Shown: positions 50,636 to 61,888 of the stretch, in pieces
Layout of the letters: each line of letters opens with the position of its first letter
Position numbering within the stretch: the first letter of the stretch is position 1
Assembly (NCBI RefSeq): GCF_900636535.1
Contig: NZ_LR134289.1
Location: 3,162,001 to 3,226,000, forward strand
Direction: 5' to 3'
DNA length: 64,000 nt
From: Chryseobacterium gleum
GTDB lineage: Bacteria > Bacteroidota > Bacteroidia > Flavobacteriales > Weeksellaceae
Notes under the pieces: generated by a model
What the model was told of the DNA's origin: nothing
Databases searched by the model: none
What the model saw: only the letters and a program-made list of their open reading frames with translations
Program-made: the position numbers and the translations under genes

Positions 50636-52861
50636 ATGAAAAAAACAATTTTCGCTTTATCCTTACTAAGCTCTGTTTTTGTTTTTTCACAGGAAAAAAA
50701 TAATAAACCTCAGGAAAAGCAAATTGAAGGCGTAGTCATTACCAAAACTAAAAAAGCCGTTGAACAAAAAGCAGACCGTACTATTTTTGACTTTTCTGAA
50801 CAGCCCCAGCTGAATAACGGAAACGTTCTGGAAGGAATAAAAAAACTTCCGGGGCTTGTATCTACCGATATTGCAGGAATGATGTATCAGGGAAAAATGC
50901 TGGAAGTATACCTTAACGGAAGACCTCTGAACATCACCTCCAATGAATTGAATTCCTTTCTGGAAGGGATGCCCGCCAATTCTGTAGAAAGAATTGAAGT
51001 GATCACACAGCCGGGTGCTGAATTTCCGGCAACTTCCGGAGGTGCCATCATGAATATCATTACCAATAAAAATGCAAATAAATATTTGACGGCTACTTAT
51101 TCAGGAAATTATTCTTTCACGAATTATGACAAATACAGAAGCAGAACTACGAATTCCGTTAATTTAAATGCAAGAAATAAATATTTCGGATGGCAGCTGA
51201 ATGTTGGGCAGAATTACCGCGAAAGTATGCTGAATGGCCAGCAGGATGAGCTTTTAACAAGTCATACCAACAGATATGGACGCGGATATTTTGCAAAATC
51301 CGGGTTAACTTTTGATTTAGGACAGGACCGATTATTGTTAAACTACGATATTTATCACAACAATAATGACAACTACACTTTAAGTGACGGACATGGTGAT
51401 TTGCCTTTCAAAAGAAATCTGCAGGATTTGAGAGAAGCTTTTTATACTTCTTCCGATGTTGCGCATACCAATAACCTTAGACAGGAAGCTGTTGTAACGT
51501 ATCAGAAGCGCTTTGCTGACAAATCTCAGAAACTGGACTTCCAGTTTGGGTATACAAGGTCAGACAGCAAGTTTTCACAGGATAATTATTTCCAGGATGG
51601 GACCTTTGTAAACTATCCTACTGAACCTCTTGATAGCCCTACCAATGGATTAAAAGATATTCTGAACAATAAATCTGTGATGAATATTGCTAACTTTAAA
51701 GTAGATTACGCACAGCCTATCAAGCTTCTTGATGGCGGAAAGGTAAGCTTTGGAGGATTGTATGAAAAGCAGGATTATAACACGGAAAGCTTTGGCCTCA
51801 CCAATCTTGAATATCAGAGACAGACTGCTTCAACGTATTTAGAGTTTCAGGCTAAGCTGAAAAAGTTTGATTTCACATTGGGTTCCCGTGCTGAAAACTA
51901 TGATATTTCCGGGATCACAAGATATATTGATAAGGATAAAAAACTGGTTGAGGCTGATCTGATTCCTTTCAACAAATTTAAATTTTTCCCGAACGCGAGC
52001 ATTCAGTATAACATGATGAACCAGGTATATATTGCTGCGAATTACAACAGGAAAATCAGTTTGCCAAGCATTTCTGCCCTGAATCCGAATAACGTCACAT
52101 TCTCGGGACCAAGTACGGAAGTAAACGGTAACCCGAACCTTCAGCCTACTATTTTTGATAATTACGAATTGAAAATATCAGCTTTTGATTATGCGTTTAT
52201 CGGATACAGTGTAAGTTCAGCAAGCAATCAGGTAGCACAGATCATTCGAAAAGACGGAAGGAAACTTTTCAATGAGCAGGTGAATATTTCCAATATGAGA
52301 ATTCATAATTTTAATGTGGGATTACCGGTTCCTTTTATGATTTTCAGTAAACCTTTGAGCGAAATCATGAAATTTAATTTCAATCCTGATAAAATTAATT
52401 TCATGTACTTATATGCTGGCTATCAGAAACATGAAATCGACAATCTGAATAATAAAGGGTTCTGGATCTTCAATATCATGACTCAGATTATTTTACCTAA
52501 AGACATCAAGCTTACTGCGAATTACAGTTATCTGACTCCAAAGGCAGGATATTTCTACTTTACGGCAGAGAAGCCATTCAACAACTCGTTTGATATTACA
52601 TTAACGAAAAAGTTTATGAACAACCGTCTGACCCTTTCTGTTTTTGCCAATGATATTTTCAACGGACAGGTAATGCAGGTAAGTTCTAACCCGCCATCAG
52701 GAAATCCGGTAATGATCTACAGTAAATATGACACAAGAAATTTCGGGCTTTCTATTAATTATAAAATTCCAACGAGAAATAAATTAGCGAAAGAAGATCC
52801 GAATATCTTAAATCAGACTAAAAAAGAGGATACCGGAGGCGTAATGCAACAGGCACAATAA
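50636..52861 (+). CDS. outer membrane beta-barrel (TonB-dependent receptor-like) protein
   Basis: A 741-aa exported protein with a signal peptide (MKKTIFALSLLSSVFVFSQ). A plug-like region at about residues 30-145 (MLEVYLNGRPLNITSNELN; IEVITQPGAEFPATSGGAI) is followed by a large barrel. It is the same type as the protein at 44334-46457, with matching plug sections. Cargo unknown. It diverges from the minus-strand receptor; the two starts are about 510 bp apart. The tail TKKEDTGGVMQQAQ is not a typical aromatic barrel end, which may be an extra tail after the last strand. Confidence 0.88.
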   Translation: MKKTIFALSLLSSVFVFSQEKNNKPQEKQIEGVVITKTKKAVEQKADRTIFDFSEQPQLNNGNVLEGIKKLPGLVSTDIAGMMYQGKMLEVYLNGRPLNITSNELNSFLEGMPANSVERIEVITQPGAEFPATSGGAIMNIITNKNANKYLTATYSGNYSFTNYDKYRSRTTNSVNLNARNKYFGWQLNVGQNYRESMLNGQQDELLTSHTNRYGRGYFAKSGLTFDLGQDRLLLNYDIYHNNNDNYTLSDGHGDLPFKRNLQDLREAFYTSSDVAHTNNLRQEAVVTYQKRFADKSQKLDFQFGYTRSDSKFSQDNYFQDGTFVNYPTEPLDSPTNGLKDILNNKSVMNIANFKVDYAQPIKLLDGGKVSFGGLYEKQDYNTESFGLTNLEYQRQTASTYLEFQAKLKKFDFTLGSRAENYDISGITRYIDKDKKLVEADLIPFNKFKFFPNASIQYNMMNQVYIAANYNRKISLPSISALNPNNVTFSGPSTEVNGNPNLQPTIFDNYELKISAFDYAFIGYSVSSASNQVAQIIRKDGRKLFNEQVNISNMRIHNFNVGLPVPFMIFSKPLSEIMKFNFNPDKINFMYLYAGYQKHEIDNLNNKGFWIFNIMTQIILPKDIKLTANYSYLTPKAGYFYFTAEKPFNNSFDITLTKKFMNNRLTLSVFANDIFNGQVMQVSSNPPSGNPVMIYSKYDTRNFGLSINYKIPTRNKLAKEDPNILNQTKKEDTGGVMQQAQ

Positions 52862-52880
52862 TGCTTTAAACAATAGAAAT

Positions 52881-52919
52881 AAAAACAGGAGGTAAAGATT
52901 ATTATCACCTGTTTTTTTT
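52881..52919 (+). terminator. terminator of the beta-barrel gene
   Basis: AAAAACAGG and CCTGTTTTT arms enclose an 18-base loop and end in seven T, 20 bp after the stop. Confidence 0.8.
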
Positions 52920-52924
52920 AGGTT

Positions 52925-52975
52925 TTGGCTAAAGCCAATGGAAGATATTAAAATAAGAACGGGCTAAAGCCCGTT
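52925..52975. repeat. paired REP-like element (second copy)
   Basis: TTGGCTAAAGCCAATGGA (52925-52942) and AACGGGCTAAAGCCCGTT (52958-52975), the latter followed by CCTATTGA. The order, spacing and the tails match 13172-13226, so it is one composite element rather than two chance palindromes. Confidence 0.8.
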
Positions 52976-52989
52976 CCTATTGATATTGA

Positions 52990-53030
52990 ATTCGTGTTAT
53001 TTGTGAAACCATTTGTGACATTAGTGTTTA
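52990..53030 (+). repeat. third copy of the ATTCGTGTTATTTGTG dispersed repeat
   Basis: ATTCGTGTTATTTGTGAAA, then CATTTGTGACATTAGTGTTTA. It aligns with the two copies flanking the GxxExxY gene but stands alone here, next to a REP-like pair and before the thiF stop. Confidence 0.75.
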
Positions 53031-53038
53031 CATTTACA

Positions 53039-53749
53039 TCAAAAATCAATCGTCTGAAATCTCCAGCCCAGCGTATCAACCAGTGTCAGCTGATTTACAC
53101 TTACCGGAAGATCCGTTATAATTTTCAGTGCCTGAAGAGCCATCATACTGCCTATGATCCCAGGCAGTGCTCCCAAAACTCCAAGACTGTCACAATCCGG
53201 TACATCTTCATCAAAAGGTGGTTCCGGGAAAATATCCCTTAAGTTTTTACTTCCGTTATGATTAAATACAGCAACTTGCCCTGCGAAACCTAGAATACTC
53301 CCGTAAACCAGAGTTTTTTGTAATTGCACACAGGTATCATTCACCAGATATCTTGTTGAAAAATTGTCTGAACCGTCAATAACAACATCGTACTGAGTAA
53401 TGATTTCTTCAGCATTATCTTCATTGATTTTTTCTTCAATCTTTTTGAATATTACCTGATGATTGAGTTCTTTTACAAAGGCTTCAGCACTTTTCACTTT
53501 GGATAATCCGACTCTGTTTTCGGTATGGATAATCTGTCGGTTCAGATTATGAAGTTCAACCTCATCAAAATCTGCAACACCTAAAGTTCCTACCCCAGCG
53601 GCAGCCAGATATTGAAGAACAGGACTTCCCAAACCTCCTGCCCCGATGACAAGAACTTTGGATGACTTTATTTTCTTTTGTCCTTCCAATCCTATTTCTT
53701 CAATAAAGATCTGCCGGCTGTACCGGGAAAAATAATCTTCTTTTTTCAT
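53039..53749 (-). CDS. thiF: ThiF/MoeB-type adenylyltransferase
   Basis: A 236-aa E1-like enzyme. Nucleotide-binding GAGGLGSPVLQYLAAAG lies near residue 37, RQIIHTENRVG near 71, and a late DVPDCDSLGVLG near 183. It adenylates the C-terminal Gly-Gly of ThiS so sulfur can be added. No rhodanese domain follows. It is the last gene in the thiamin locus, separated by 141 bp and a MITE-like sequence from thiH. Because MoeB is similar, a molybdopterin role cannot be excluded, but the location favours ThiF. Confidence 0.9.
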   Translation of the reverse strand: MKKEDYFSRYSRQIFIEEIGLEGQKKIKSSKVLVIGAGGLGSPVLQYLAAAGVGTLGVADFDEVELHNLNRQIIHTENRVGLSKVKSAEAFVKELNHQVIFKKIEEKINEDNAEEIITQYDVVIDGSDNFSTRYLVNDTCVQLQKTLVYGSILGFAGQVAVFNHNGSKNLRDIFPEPPFDEDVPDCDSLGVLGALPGIIGSMMALQALKIITDLPVSVNQLTLVDTLGWRFQTIDF

Positions 53750-53762
53750 GCCTTATGATAAT

Positions 53763-53885
53763 TGAACCATTAAGGTTTTTTAAGCTTTTAAGAATAGTTA
53801 AGTGAGCTTCGCTTGAAAAAGCTGTCTTAAAAATCTTTGATTTCTCTTAATTCAACTTCATCTCTTCAAAGTCCTTAATGGTTTA
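53763..53885. repeat. MITE-like element with terminal inverted repeats
   Basis: TTGAACCATTAAGG at the left and CCTTAATGGTTTAA at the right are inverted copies (perfect over AACCATTAAGG, 53765-53775 and 53873-53883). The roughly 120-bp AT-rich interior (GTGAGCTTCGCTTG, TCTCTTAATTCAAC) has no ORF. It fills the whole gap between thiF and thiH. From memory, similar sequences are scattered in Chryseobacterium genomes, but only one copy is in this window. Confidence 0.65.
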
Positions 53886-53890
53886 AAAAT

Positions 53891-55009
53891 TTAAAATCCA
53901 CTATAAACAGAATCCCAATCTTTCATCACAGGATCGTAACCTGCTTTTCTAATCATGGTTTTAATCTCTTCCATACTCCGTTCATCACTGGTTTCAAACT
54001 GTTCCAGAGATTCTTTATCTACGGCATAACCTCCCGGATTGGTCTTTGACCCTGCACTCATTGCTGTTGCCCCCAGAGAAACAATATTATTTCTGAACAC
54101 TTCATTTTCCCTGGTGGATATGGAAATCTCAAGATCTTCATTCCAGATTCTATAGGCACAAATCAACTGAAGAAGATCTCTATCTTCCATAATAAAATTG
54201 GGTTCAATAATTCCTTCAGCGGGTCTGAGCCTAGGAAAGGAAACCGAAAACTTACTTTTCCAGTATTGTTTCTGAAGATAATCGATGTGTAAGGCATTGA
54301 AAAAGCTGTCCACTCTCCAGTCTTCCAATCCAAGCAGAACTCCCAGCCCTATTTTATGAATTCCTGCTCTTCCTATCCTGTCAGGAGTTTCCAGGCGGAA
54401 ATGGAAGTTTGATTTTTTACCTTTCGGATGGTATTCCCTGTAGACATCCTGATGATAGGTTTCCTGATACACTAAAACAGAATGTACTCCTTCTTCGTGA
54501 AGCAGTTTATATTCTTCTTCCATTAAAGGCTGAACTTCAATGGAAATATTGGAAAAATGAGGCTTTAGTTTACGGACAGCATTTTGAAAATAAGGTACAC
54601 CTACTATTTTATTGGCTTCACCGCTTACCAGCAGTACATGATTCACCCCCATTGATTTCAGGACTGATGCTTCTATCATCAGCTCCGTATCGGAAAGGGT
54701 TTTCCTTTTCAGTTGATTATCAAGACTGAAACCACAATAGGTACAGATATTCTGGCATTCATTGCTGAGATACAGCGGCGCATACAGCTGAATGGTTTTT
54801 CCGAATCGTTTCTGGGTAAGTGCCCGCGTCATCACTGCCATCAGCTCCAGTTCCCCAGAAGCGGCAGGTGACAGAAGATTCAGGAAATCATCAAGATTTT
54901 TATTCTTTTTCTGAAGGCTGTACCTTACATCAGCTGGGCTTACTTTTTCAAGCTTATCCTTTACCTCATCCCATTGGTAGTTTTCAAAAACCTCTTTAAA
55001 GCTTTTCAT
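53891..55009 (-). CDS. thiH: 2-iminoacetate synthase (radical SAM tyrosine lyase)
   Basis: A 372-aa radical SAM enzyme. The cluster motif CQNICTYC (Cys-x3-Cys-x2-Cys) lies near residue 86-94. It splits tyrosine to dehydroglycine (2-iminoacetate) plus p-cresol, providing the C-N unit of the thiazole ring for ThiG. It follows thiG by six bases. The use of ThiH rather than glycine oxidase ThiO is usual for facultative or anaerobe-related lineages and for many Bacteroidota. Confidence 0.95.
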   Translation of the reverse strand: MKSFKEVFENYQWDEVKDKLEKVSPADVRYSLQKKNKNLDDFLNLLSPAASGELELMAVMTRALTQKRFGKTIQLYAPLYLSNECQNICTYCGFSLDNQLKRKTLSDTELMIEASVLKSMGVNHVLLVSGEANKIVGVPYFQNAVRKLKPHFSNISIEVQPLMEEEYKLLHEEGVHSVLVYQETYHQDVYREYHPKGKKSNFHFRLETPDRIGRAGIHKIGLGVLLGLEDWRVDSFFNALHIDYLQKQYWKSKFSVSFPRLRPAEGIIEPNFIMEDRDLLQLICAYRIWNEDLEISISTRENEVFRNNIVSLGATAMSAGSKTNPGGYAVDKESLEQFETSDERSMEEIKTMIRKAGYDPVMKDWDSVYSGF

Positions 55010-55015
55010 AATCTT

Positions 55016-55792
55016 TTATTCAAACAAAAACGAAGTCAGCGGACTTGAAGCTTCAGCATGACTGGAAATGGCTCCCAACCCCGATTCAAAAGCCCTTCTT
55101 CCGGCAATAACTCCTTCTTTAAAAGCGACAGCCATATTCAATGGATTTCTCGCAACAGCAATCGCAGTATTCACCAAAACAGCGTCAGCTCCCATTTCCA
55201 TGGCTTTTGCTGCATCTGATGGTGCTCCGATTCCTGCATCTACCACCACTGGGACGTTGCTCTGGCTGATGATTATTTCAAGAAAGTCCTGTGTTTTTAA
55301 ACCTTTATTTGTTCCAATAGGAGCACCCAAAGGCATCACTACAGCTGTTCCGGCGTCTTCAAGACGTTTGCACAAAACAGGATCAGCATGAATGTAAGGC
55401 ATTACCACAAATCCAAGTTTGGCTAATTCTTCAGTGGCATATAAGGTTTCAATGGGGTCCGGCAGTAAATATTTCGGATCCGGGTGGATCTCCAGCTTTA
55501 CCCAGTTCGTTTCCAGCGCTTCTCTGGCTAATTGTGCTGCCAGTACAGCTTCTTTTGCGGTTCTGGCTCCGGAAGTATTAGGCAGAAGATGAACACGGGT
55601 TTCTTTCAGTGAATCAAGCAGATCATCTTCATTGGATTGTGCATCAATTCTCTTTAAGGCCATTGTTACCATATCGGTTTCTGATGCGATAACAGATTGT
55701 ACCATATCTCTCATACTTCCGAATTTTCCTGTTCCTAAAAACAGTCTGGATTCAAAAGTTCTTCCTGCTATTTCTAATTTCTGATGGTTCAT
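55016..55792 (-). CDS. thiG: thiazole synthase
   Basis: A 258-aa TIM-barrel enzyme of family length. Motifs include [13 protein letters not shown] near residue 18 and the lysine region [16 protein letters not shown] near 97. Late [24 protein letters not shown] near 182 and [12 protein letters not shown] near 230 are typical. It builds the thiazole phosphate from DXP, dehydroglycine and ThiS-thiocarboxylate. Its ATG overlaps the thiE stop by four bases. Confidence 0.97.
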   Translation of the reverse strand: MNHQKLEIAGRTFESRLFLGTGKFGSMRDMVQSVIASETDMVTMALKRIDAQSNEDDLLDSLKETRVHLLPNTSGARTAKEAVLAAQLAREALETNWVKLEIHPDPKYLLPDPIETLYATEELAKLGFVVMPYIHADPVLCKRLEDAGTAVVMPLGAPIGTNKGLKTQDFLEIIISQSNVPVVVDAGIGAPSDAAKAMEMGADAVLVNTAIAVARNPLNMAVAFKEGVIAGRRAFESGLGAISSHAEASSPLTSFLFE

Positions 55793-56403
55793 ATCATTAC
55801 TTTTTTTAGTTCATTAATAATCTCAGGCTGTTTTGTAATAAGGTCAGAAACGGCAACACCGTAAATTCCGATTTCCTGTAAGGGTAAGATATCTTCAAAA
55901 GCAACACTTCCGATGGCAAATATTTTAGGGATATCAATGGATTGCTCTCTTAATCCATCTATAATTTTCTGATATCCTTCATACCCAAGAACAGGACTTA
56001 GTTTTTCTTTAGTTGTGGTAAACCTCAATGGTCCCAGACCTATATAGTTGCAGGATTCATTGATTCTCTGAATGACATCCGAAAGGGTATTGGCTGTTCC
56101 GCCGATAATTTTATTTTCTCCTAAAATCAGCCTTGCTTCTTCAACAGCAATGTCATTTAATCCTACATGCACTCCATCTGCATCAATTTCTTTAGCCAGA
56201 TGTACATGGTCATTGATGATACAAACCGACTGATATTCTGAACAAAGTTGTTTTGAAATTTCACAAAGGTTTATTAATTCATTTTCAGGAGCATTTTTCC
56301 ATCTCACCTGTACCCATTGGATTCCATTATCCAGGGCTTTACGGATATGAAGTTCCTGCTCCTGTATTGTATTTCCCTGTGATATGTATTGTAATTTTTC
56401 CAT
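55789..56403 (-). CDS. thiE: thiamine-phosphate synthase
   Basis: A 204-aa TIM-barrel enzyme; I start it at 56403 ([12 protein letters not shown]), because the longer frame enters the thiD end. Motifs: [10 protein letters not shown] near residue 26, [20 protein letters not shown] near 68, and [12 protein letters not shown] near 125. It joins HMP-PP and thiazole phosphate to thiamin phosphate. It is five bases after thiD. A second ThiE/TenI-like gene lies before thiD in the same operon, so the two should not be confused. Confidence 0.93.
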   Translation of the reverse strand: MEKLQYISQGNTIQEQELHIRKALDNGIQWVQVRWKNAPENELINLCEISKQLCSEYQSVCIINDHVHLAKEIDADGVHVGLNDIAVEEARLILGENKIIGGTANTLSDVIQRINESCNYIGLGPLRFTTTKEKLSPVLGYEGYQKIIDGLREQSIDIPKIFAIGSVAFEDILPLQEIGIYGVAVSDLITKQPEIINELKKVMI

Positions 56404-56408
56404 ATATT

Positions 56409-57121
56409 CTATGAATGTGTTCCCAGTAAAGAGGAATTGCTTTTTAAAAATTTTCCGATATATAATTTTCCGTTCCGGCAGGACGTTTCCATATTTTTCC
56501 CTTTCGCAAGTTCTGCTGTAATGGCTGAGGATAAAACACAACCTGAACCATGTTTGGGAAAATATACCATATTATCTTCGGCCGGAACTAATAGAATTTC
56601 TTTTCCGTTTTCAACTAAAATGTCCGTTCCCAAAAGATCTTCTCTATGCCCTCCTTTGATCAGCAATGCACATTGACGGGTATCCGGTAGAAGATAATTT
56701 TCCTTTAAAACACTGTATTCATTATAATTCGGAGTTATTAAACTGAGCTTATTAATGGTATTTTTTAATTGAGGAAGTGTGTCAAGATCAAAAAAAGTGA
56801 ATTCGGAAGTGCTTTTCAGGACAGGATCCCAAACAATTTTAACTTCAGAGTTACTTTTTTGAATCGTTTCTACAATTTTGCTTAAAAAACCGACATCTTT
56901 CACAATTCCGATTTTCACTGCTGAAACAGGATAGTTTTCCATCAAGACCTGAATGGCTTCAGTCACTTCATCCAAAGGACGCCATTCAAGGCTAAGACAT
57001 TGGGAAGCGGTTTGCAGTGTTAATGCAGTACATACTCCCAGTCCCATTACTTTGGATTGCTCAAAGGTTTTACTGTCTGATAATAAGCCTGCTCCACCAC
57101 TTGGGTCAAAGCCCGCAATGC

Positions 57122-57146
<25 letters not shown>
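56409..57146 (-). CDS. thiD: hydroxymethylpyrimidine (phosphomethylpyrimidine) kinase
   Basis: A 245-aa ribokinase-fold enzyme. GFDPSGGAGLLSDSKTFEQ near residue 12 binds substrate and phosphate, and the anion-hole motif HGSGCVLSSAITAELAKG lies near 200. It phosphorylates HMP and HMP-P to HMP-PP for ThiE. Its start overlaps the end of the TenI-like gene by 25 bp. It is slightly shorter than standalone ThiD proteins (about 265 aa), but no motif is missing. Confidence 0.94.
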
Positions 57147-59541
<2,395 letters not shown>

Positions 59542-59748
59542 TTAACCGCCCTGAGTGGCAGTAATGATTAAAATTGAATCGTTGTTGTTAAGGATGGTTT
59601 CCGCCCAGACAGACAGGGGAATAATGCGATTGTTAAGGGCTACAGCAATGCCTTTCTTTTTTCCGGGCAGCTCAATAGCCAGTAATGCTTCCAGGTTTGC
59701 AGGAAGTACATCGAATGTTTTTCGGGTGTGGTTGATTATAAGTTCCAT
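59542..59748 (-). CDS. thiS: sulfur carrier protein ThiS
   Basis: A 68-aa ubiquitin-like sulfur carrier ending in Gly-Gly (ITATQGG), the site of thiocarboxylate formation by ThiF. It starts MELIINHTRKTFDV. It is the first gene of the thi operon, 73 bp downstream of the TPP riboswitch and 24 bp before thiC. Confidence 0.93.
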   Translation of the reverse strand: MELIINHTRKTFDVLPANLEALLAIELPGKKKGIAVALNNRIIPLSVWAETILNNNDSILIITATQGG

Positions 59749-59821
59749 TCCTAAATAATTTAAATCACTTCAGGAATGGCCATTATTGTACAATAGAATG
59801 TACAGCAAAAGTCATCTACTT

Positions 59822-59898
59822 TTCCCTACGCTGGTATGATCCAGATCAGGTTCAAAGGGTAAAGTCTCAGTCTGTTGGCAACAGACACCCCTAAAGTT
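59822..59898 (-). ncRNA. TPP riboswitch of the thi operon
   Basis: On the minus strand the conserved blocks come in order: TAGGGGTGTC, CAGACTGAGAC, TTTACCC, GAACCTGATCTGGATCATACCAGCG and TAGGGA, a near-textbook thi-box. It lies between the operon promoter and thiS and should shut off the whole operon when TPP is high. Confidence 0.96.
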
Positions 59899-59903
59899 TG
59901 GAA

Positions 59904-59935
59904 CGAAGTTAGACATTTTTTCAGAATAAGCAAAA
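59904..59935 (-). promoter_or_regulatory. thi operon promoter
   Basis: On the minus strand TTTTG (59935-59931) and TAACTTCG (59911-59904, one base from TAnnTTTG) are 19 bp apart, the expected Bacteroidota spacing. It sits six bases before the riboswitch. Confidence 0.65.
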
Positions 59936-59953
59936 TCTTAAATGACTTTAAAG

Positions 59954-59985
59954 AAAAAAGACCATCTCAATTTTGAGACGGTCTT
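59954..59985 (-). terminator. terminator of the YD-repeat lipoprotein gene
   Basis: On the minus strand GACCGTCTCAA and TTGAGATGGTC pair (one G-T) and six T follow, 25 bp after the stop at 60008. Confidence 0.85.
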
Positions 59986-60007
59986 CAATTTTATTTTAAA
60001 TAGTTCT

Positions 60008-60850
60008 TTAGTAAAAAAGCTTCAGGCTTCCATCAGAATTATATTGATTAGTCCAATTTGATTGGCTTAGAAAAAATTCGGAGCTATAAGGTTTAAATTC
60101 TTTTGAAATTTTTCTCTGAGGATTATTTTTTGATAATGAAAAGTAGAAATACTCTTCAAAAATACCCAGATTCTTAAATGGATTTTGTGCAGAATCAAAA
60201 TTATCCAATGTAATTTCATTCGTAATATAAGCATCAATATTATTATGCTTTTCGGTTTTAATTGCCTTTTCTAGATTTCCTGAGGTGTTATAAATAAACT
60301 TTTCTACGTAAGTCAAAATATAATCTTGCGGATCAGTTGGATCATACGGAATATTTGGATATTCAGTTAAAATCTCAGTTAACTTTCCTGAAGCATCATA
60401 TGTATAGGTCAGATACTTATCCATATATGAATTATAGACCTCTGGAATAACTGTCTTAATAACTCTACCTTGATTATCAAACTCAAACCTTCTTTCCTTC
60501 AACTGAACAGTGAAACCAGGATCAGAGCTATAATTTCTCATAATTGCAGTATTTCCTGTATATGTTACCATTGTATAGACAGATTTTGAATAAACATAAG
60601 GAAATCCCGTTCCTACGGAAAGTTCCAACTTTCCTCCTATCTTTTTTATAATCCTTCCCTGAGCATCATATTCGAACATATAATTTTGTTCCAACCCATT
60701 AAAGACAGGTGACAAAACAGGATAATTCCATGATATTTTACTTGTATTTTCAGGAATTGTCTGTTGTGAATTATCAAGCGGCAATTCATCATTGTCTGAA
60801 CAAGATGCCATAACCAGCAATGTGGCTAATAAAAGTGATTTGAATTTCAT
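60008..60850 (-). CDS. lipoprotein with YD/RHS-like repeats
   Basis: A 280-aa protein with a lipoprotein signal (LLLATLLVMASC, Cys about 17) and several degenerate RHS/YD-like units: FEYDAQGRIIKKIGG near residue 54, FEFDNQGRVIKTV near 127, YTYDASGKLTEIL near 148, and FIYNTSGNLEKAI near 190. Such short repeats form beta-sheet surfaces, and small lipoproteins of this kind are common and uncharacterised in flavobacteria. Its start overlaps the end of the RluA-type gene by 62 bp. Confidence 0.78.
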   Translation of the reverse strand: MKFKSLLLATLLVMASCSDNDELPLDNSQQTIPENTSKISWNYPVLSPVFNGLEQNYMFEYDAQGRIIKKIGGKLELSVGTGFPYVYSKSVYTMVTYTGNTAIMRNYSSDPGFTVQLKERRFEFDNQGRVIKTVIPEVYNSYMDKYLTYTYDASGKLTEILTEYPNIPYDPTDPQDYILTYVEKFIYNTSGNLEKAIKTEKHNNIDAYITNEITLDNFDSAQNPFKNLGIFEEYFYFSLSKNNPQRKISKEFKPYSSEFFLSQSNWTNQYNSDGSLKLFY

Positions 60851-61550
60851 GGTTTAGTTTTTTTATGATATGCTTATTCTTCACAAGCCTCCAGATCGCA
60901 TCATTTTGAGGTACCGGAGCTATAATTTCAATATTTTCTTTGGTAACCGGATGAATAAATTCCAGTTTTCTGGCGTGAAGATTAATACCTCCATCCGGAT
61001 TGGAACGTGGTGCTCCATATTTTAAATCACCTTTAATCGGAACTCCTGTTTTAGACAGCTGAGCCCTGATCTGGTGATGTCTTCCGGTCTCAAGGTCAAT
61101 TTCCAGCAACAAATAATTGTCTAATGTTTTGATCACATGATACGTCAGAATAGCTTCTTTGGCTCCTTCCGTAGCTTTTGGAAAGACGATGGCTTTATTA
61201 TTTTTTTCGTTTTTCTTTAAATAATGTACCAGTCTCTGGCTTTGCGGAATCATTTCTTTTCCCACGACTGCCCAATATGTTTTTTTCACTTCCCGGTTTT
61301 TCACCATCTGCGTAAGACGGGAAAGCGCTTTAGAAGTTTTTGCATAGATCACTAATCCTGATGTGGGACGATCTATACGATGAACCAAGCCGAGAAAAAC
61401 ATTTCCCGGCTTAGCATCTCTTATTTTTATAAAGTTTTTGATGGATTCCAATAGTGATTCATCACCGGTCTTATCACCCTGAACAAGTTGCCCGACTTTT
61501 TTATTGACCACCAGAAGGTGATTGTCCTCATATATAATCTGCTCCTTCAT
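60789..61550 (-). CDS. RluA-family 23S/tRNA pseudouridine synthase
   Basis: A 253-aa RluA-type synthase with catalytic Asp in HRIDRPTSGLVIYAKT (near residue 58) and the later GRHHQIRAQLSKTGVPIKGD near 156. It isomerises specific uridines in RNA. The natural family end is near APVPQNDAIWRLVK; the remaining tail of about 20 residues (HEIQITFISHIAGYG) runs 62 bp into the lipoprotein gene in another frame. The overlap may be a stop loss or frameshift at the A7 tract at about 60853-60862, or simply read through. Confidence 0.9.
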   Translation of the reverse strand: MKEQIIYEDNHLLVVNKKVGQLVQGDKTGDESLLESIKNFIKIRDAKPGNVFLGLVHRIDRPTSGLVIYAKTSKALSRLTQMVKNREVKKTYWAVVGKEMIPQSQRLVHYLKKNEKNNKAIVFPKATEGAKEAILTYHVIKTLDNYLLLEIDLETGRHHQIRAQLSKTGVPIKGDLKYGAPRSNPDGGINLHARKLEFIHPVTKENIEIIAPVPQNDAIWRLVKNKHIIKKLNHEIQITFISHIAGYGILFRQ

Positions 61551-61561
61551 ACTTTTTCAGT

Positions 61562-61879
61562 CTATCTTCTTCTATTGGATAATGACAGGATAATCCCAGC
61601 AAGAAGTCCTACGGTCTTTACGGCTGAAAGTTTTGAGCCTTCCGGAATGAATGCTCCGAATACACAGATTGCGGCAGCAGCATACATAGCATAAACAAAA
61701 TTCTTATTCGTAAGTAACGGAGCCTGAATAAAAAAGCTCGCTCCGATTAAAACATAAAAAACTTTTCTTGAAAGCAAATGATTGATTTCCGGAGAGAATA
61801 GATTAAACCATCCTACAGCAAGACAAATCAAGGCTGCGATAGATAATATTCCCTGGATAGATTGTTGTTGATTCTGCAT
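61562..61879 (-). CDS. small membrane protein of unknown function
   Basis: A 105-aa protein with three or four hydrophobic segments (about residues 10-27, 38-54, 60-78 and 86-100). It ends in NRRR on the cytoplasmic side. No family is recognised. It lies 11 bp upstream of the RluA-type gene and nine bases after panB on the same strand, so all three may form one operon. Confidence 0.75.
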   Translation of the reverse strand: MQNQQQSIQGILSIAALICLAVGWFNLFSPEINHLLSRKVFYVLIGASFFIQAPLLTNKNFVYAMYAAAAICVFGAFIPEGSKLSAVKTVGLLAGIILSLSNRRR

Positions 61880-61888
61880 TGATGAATA

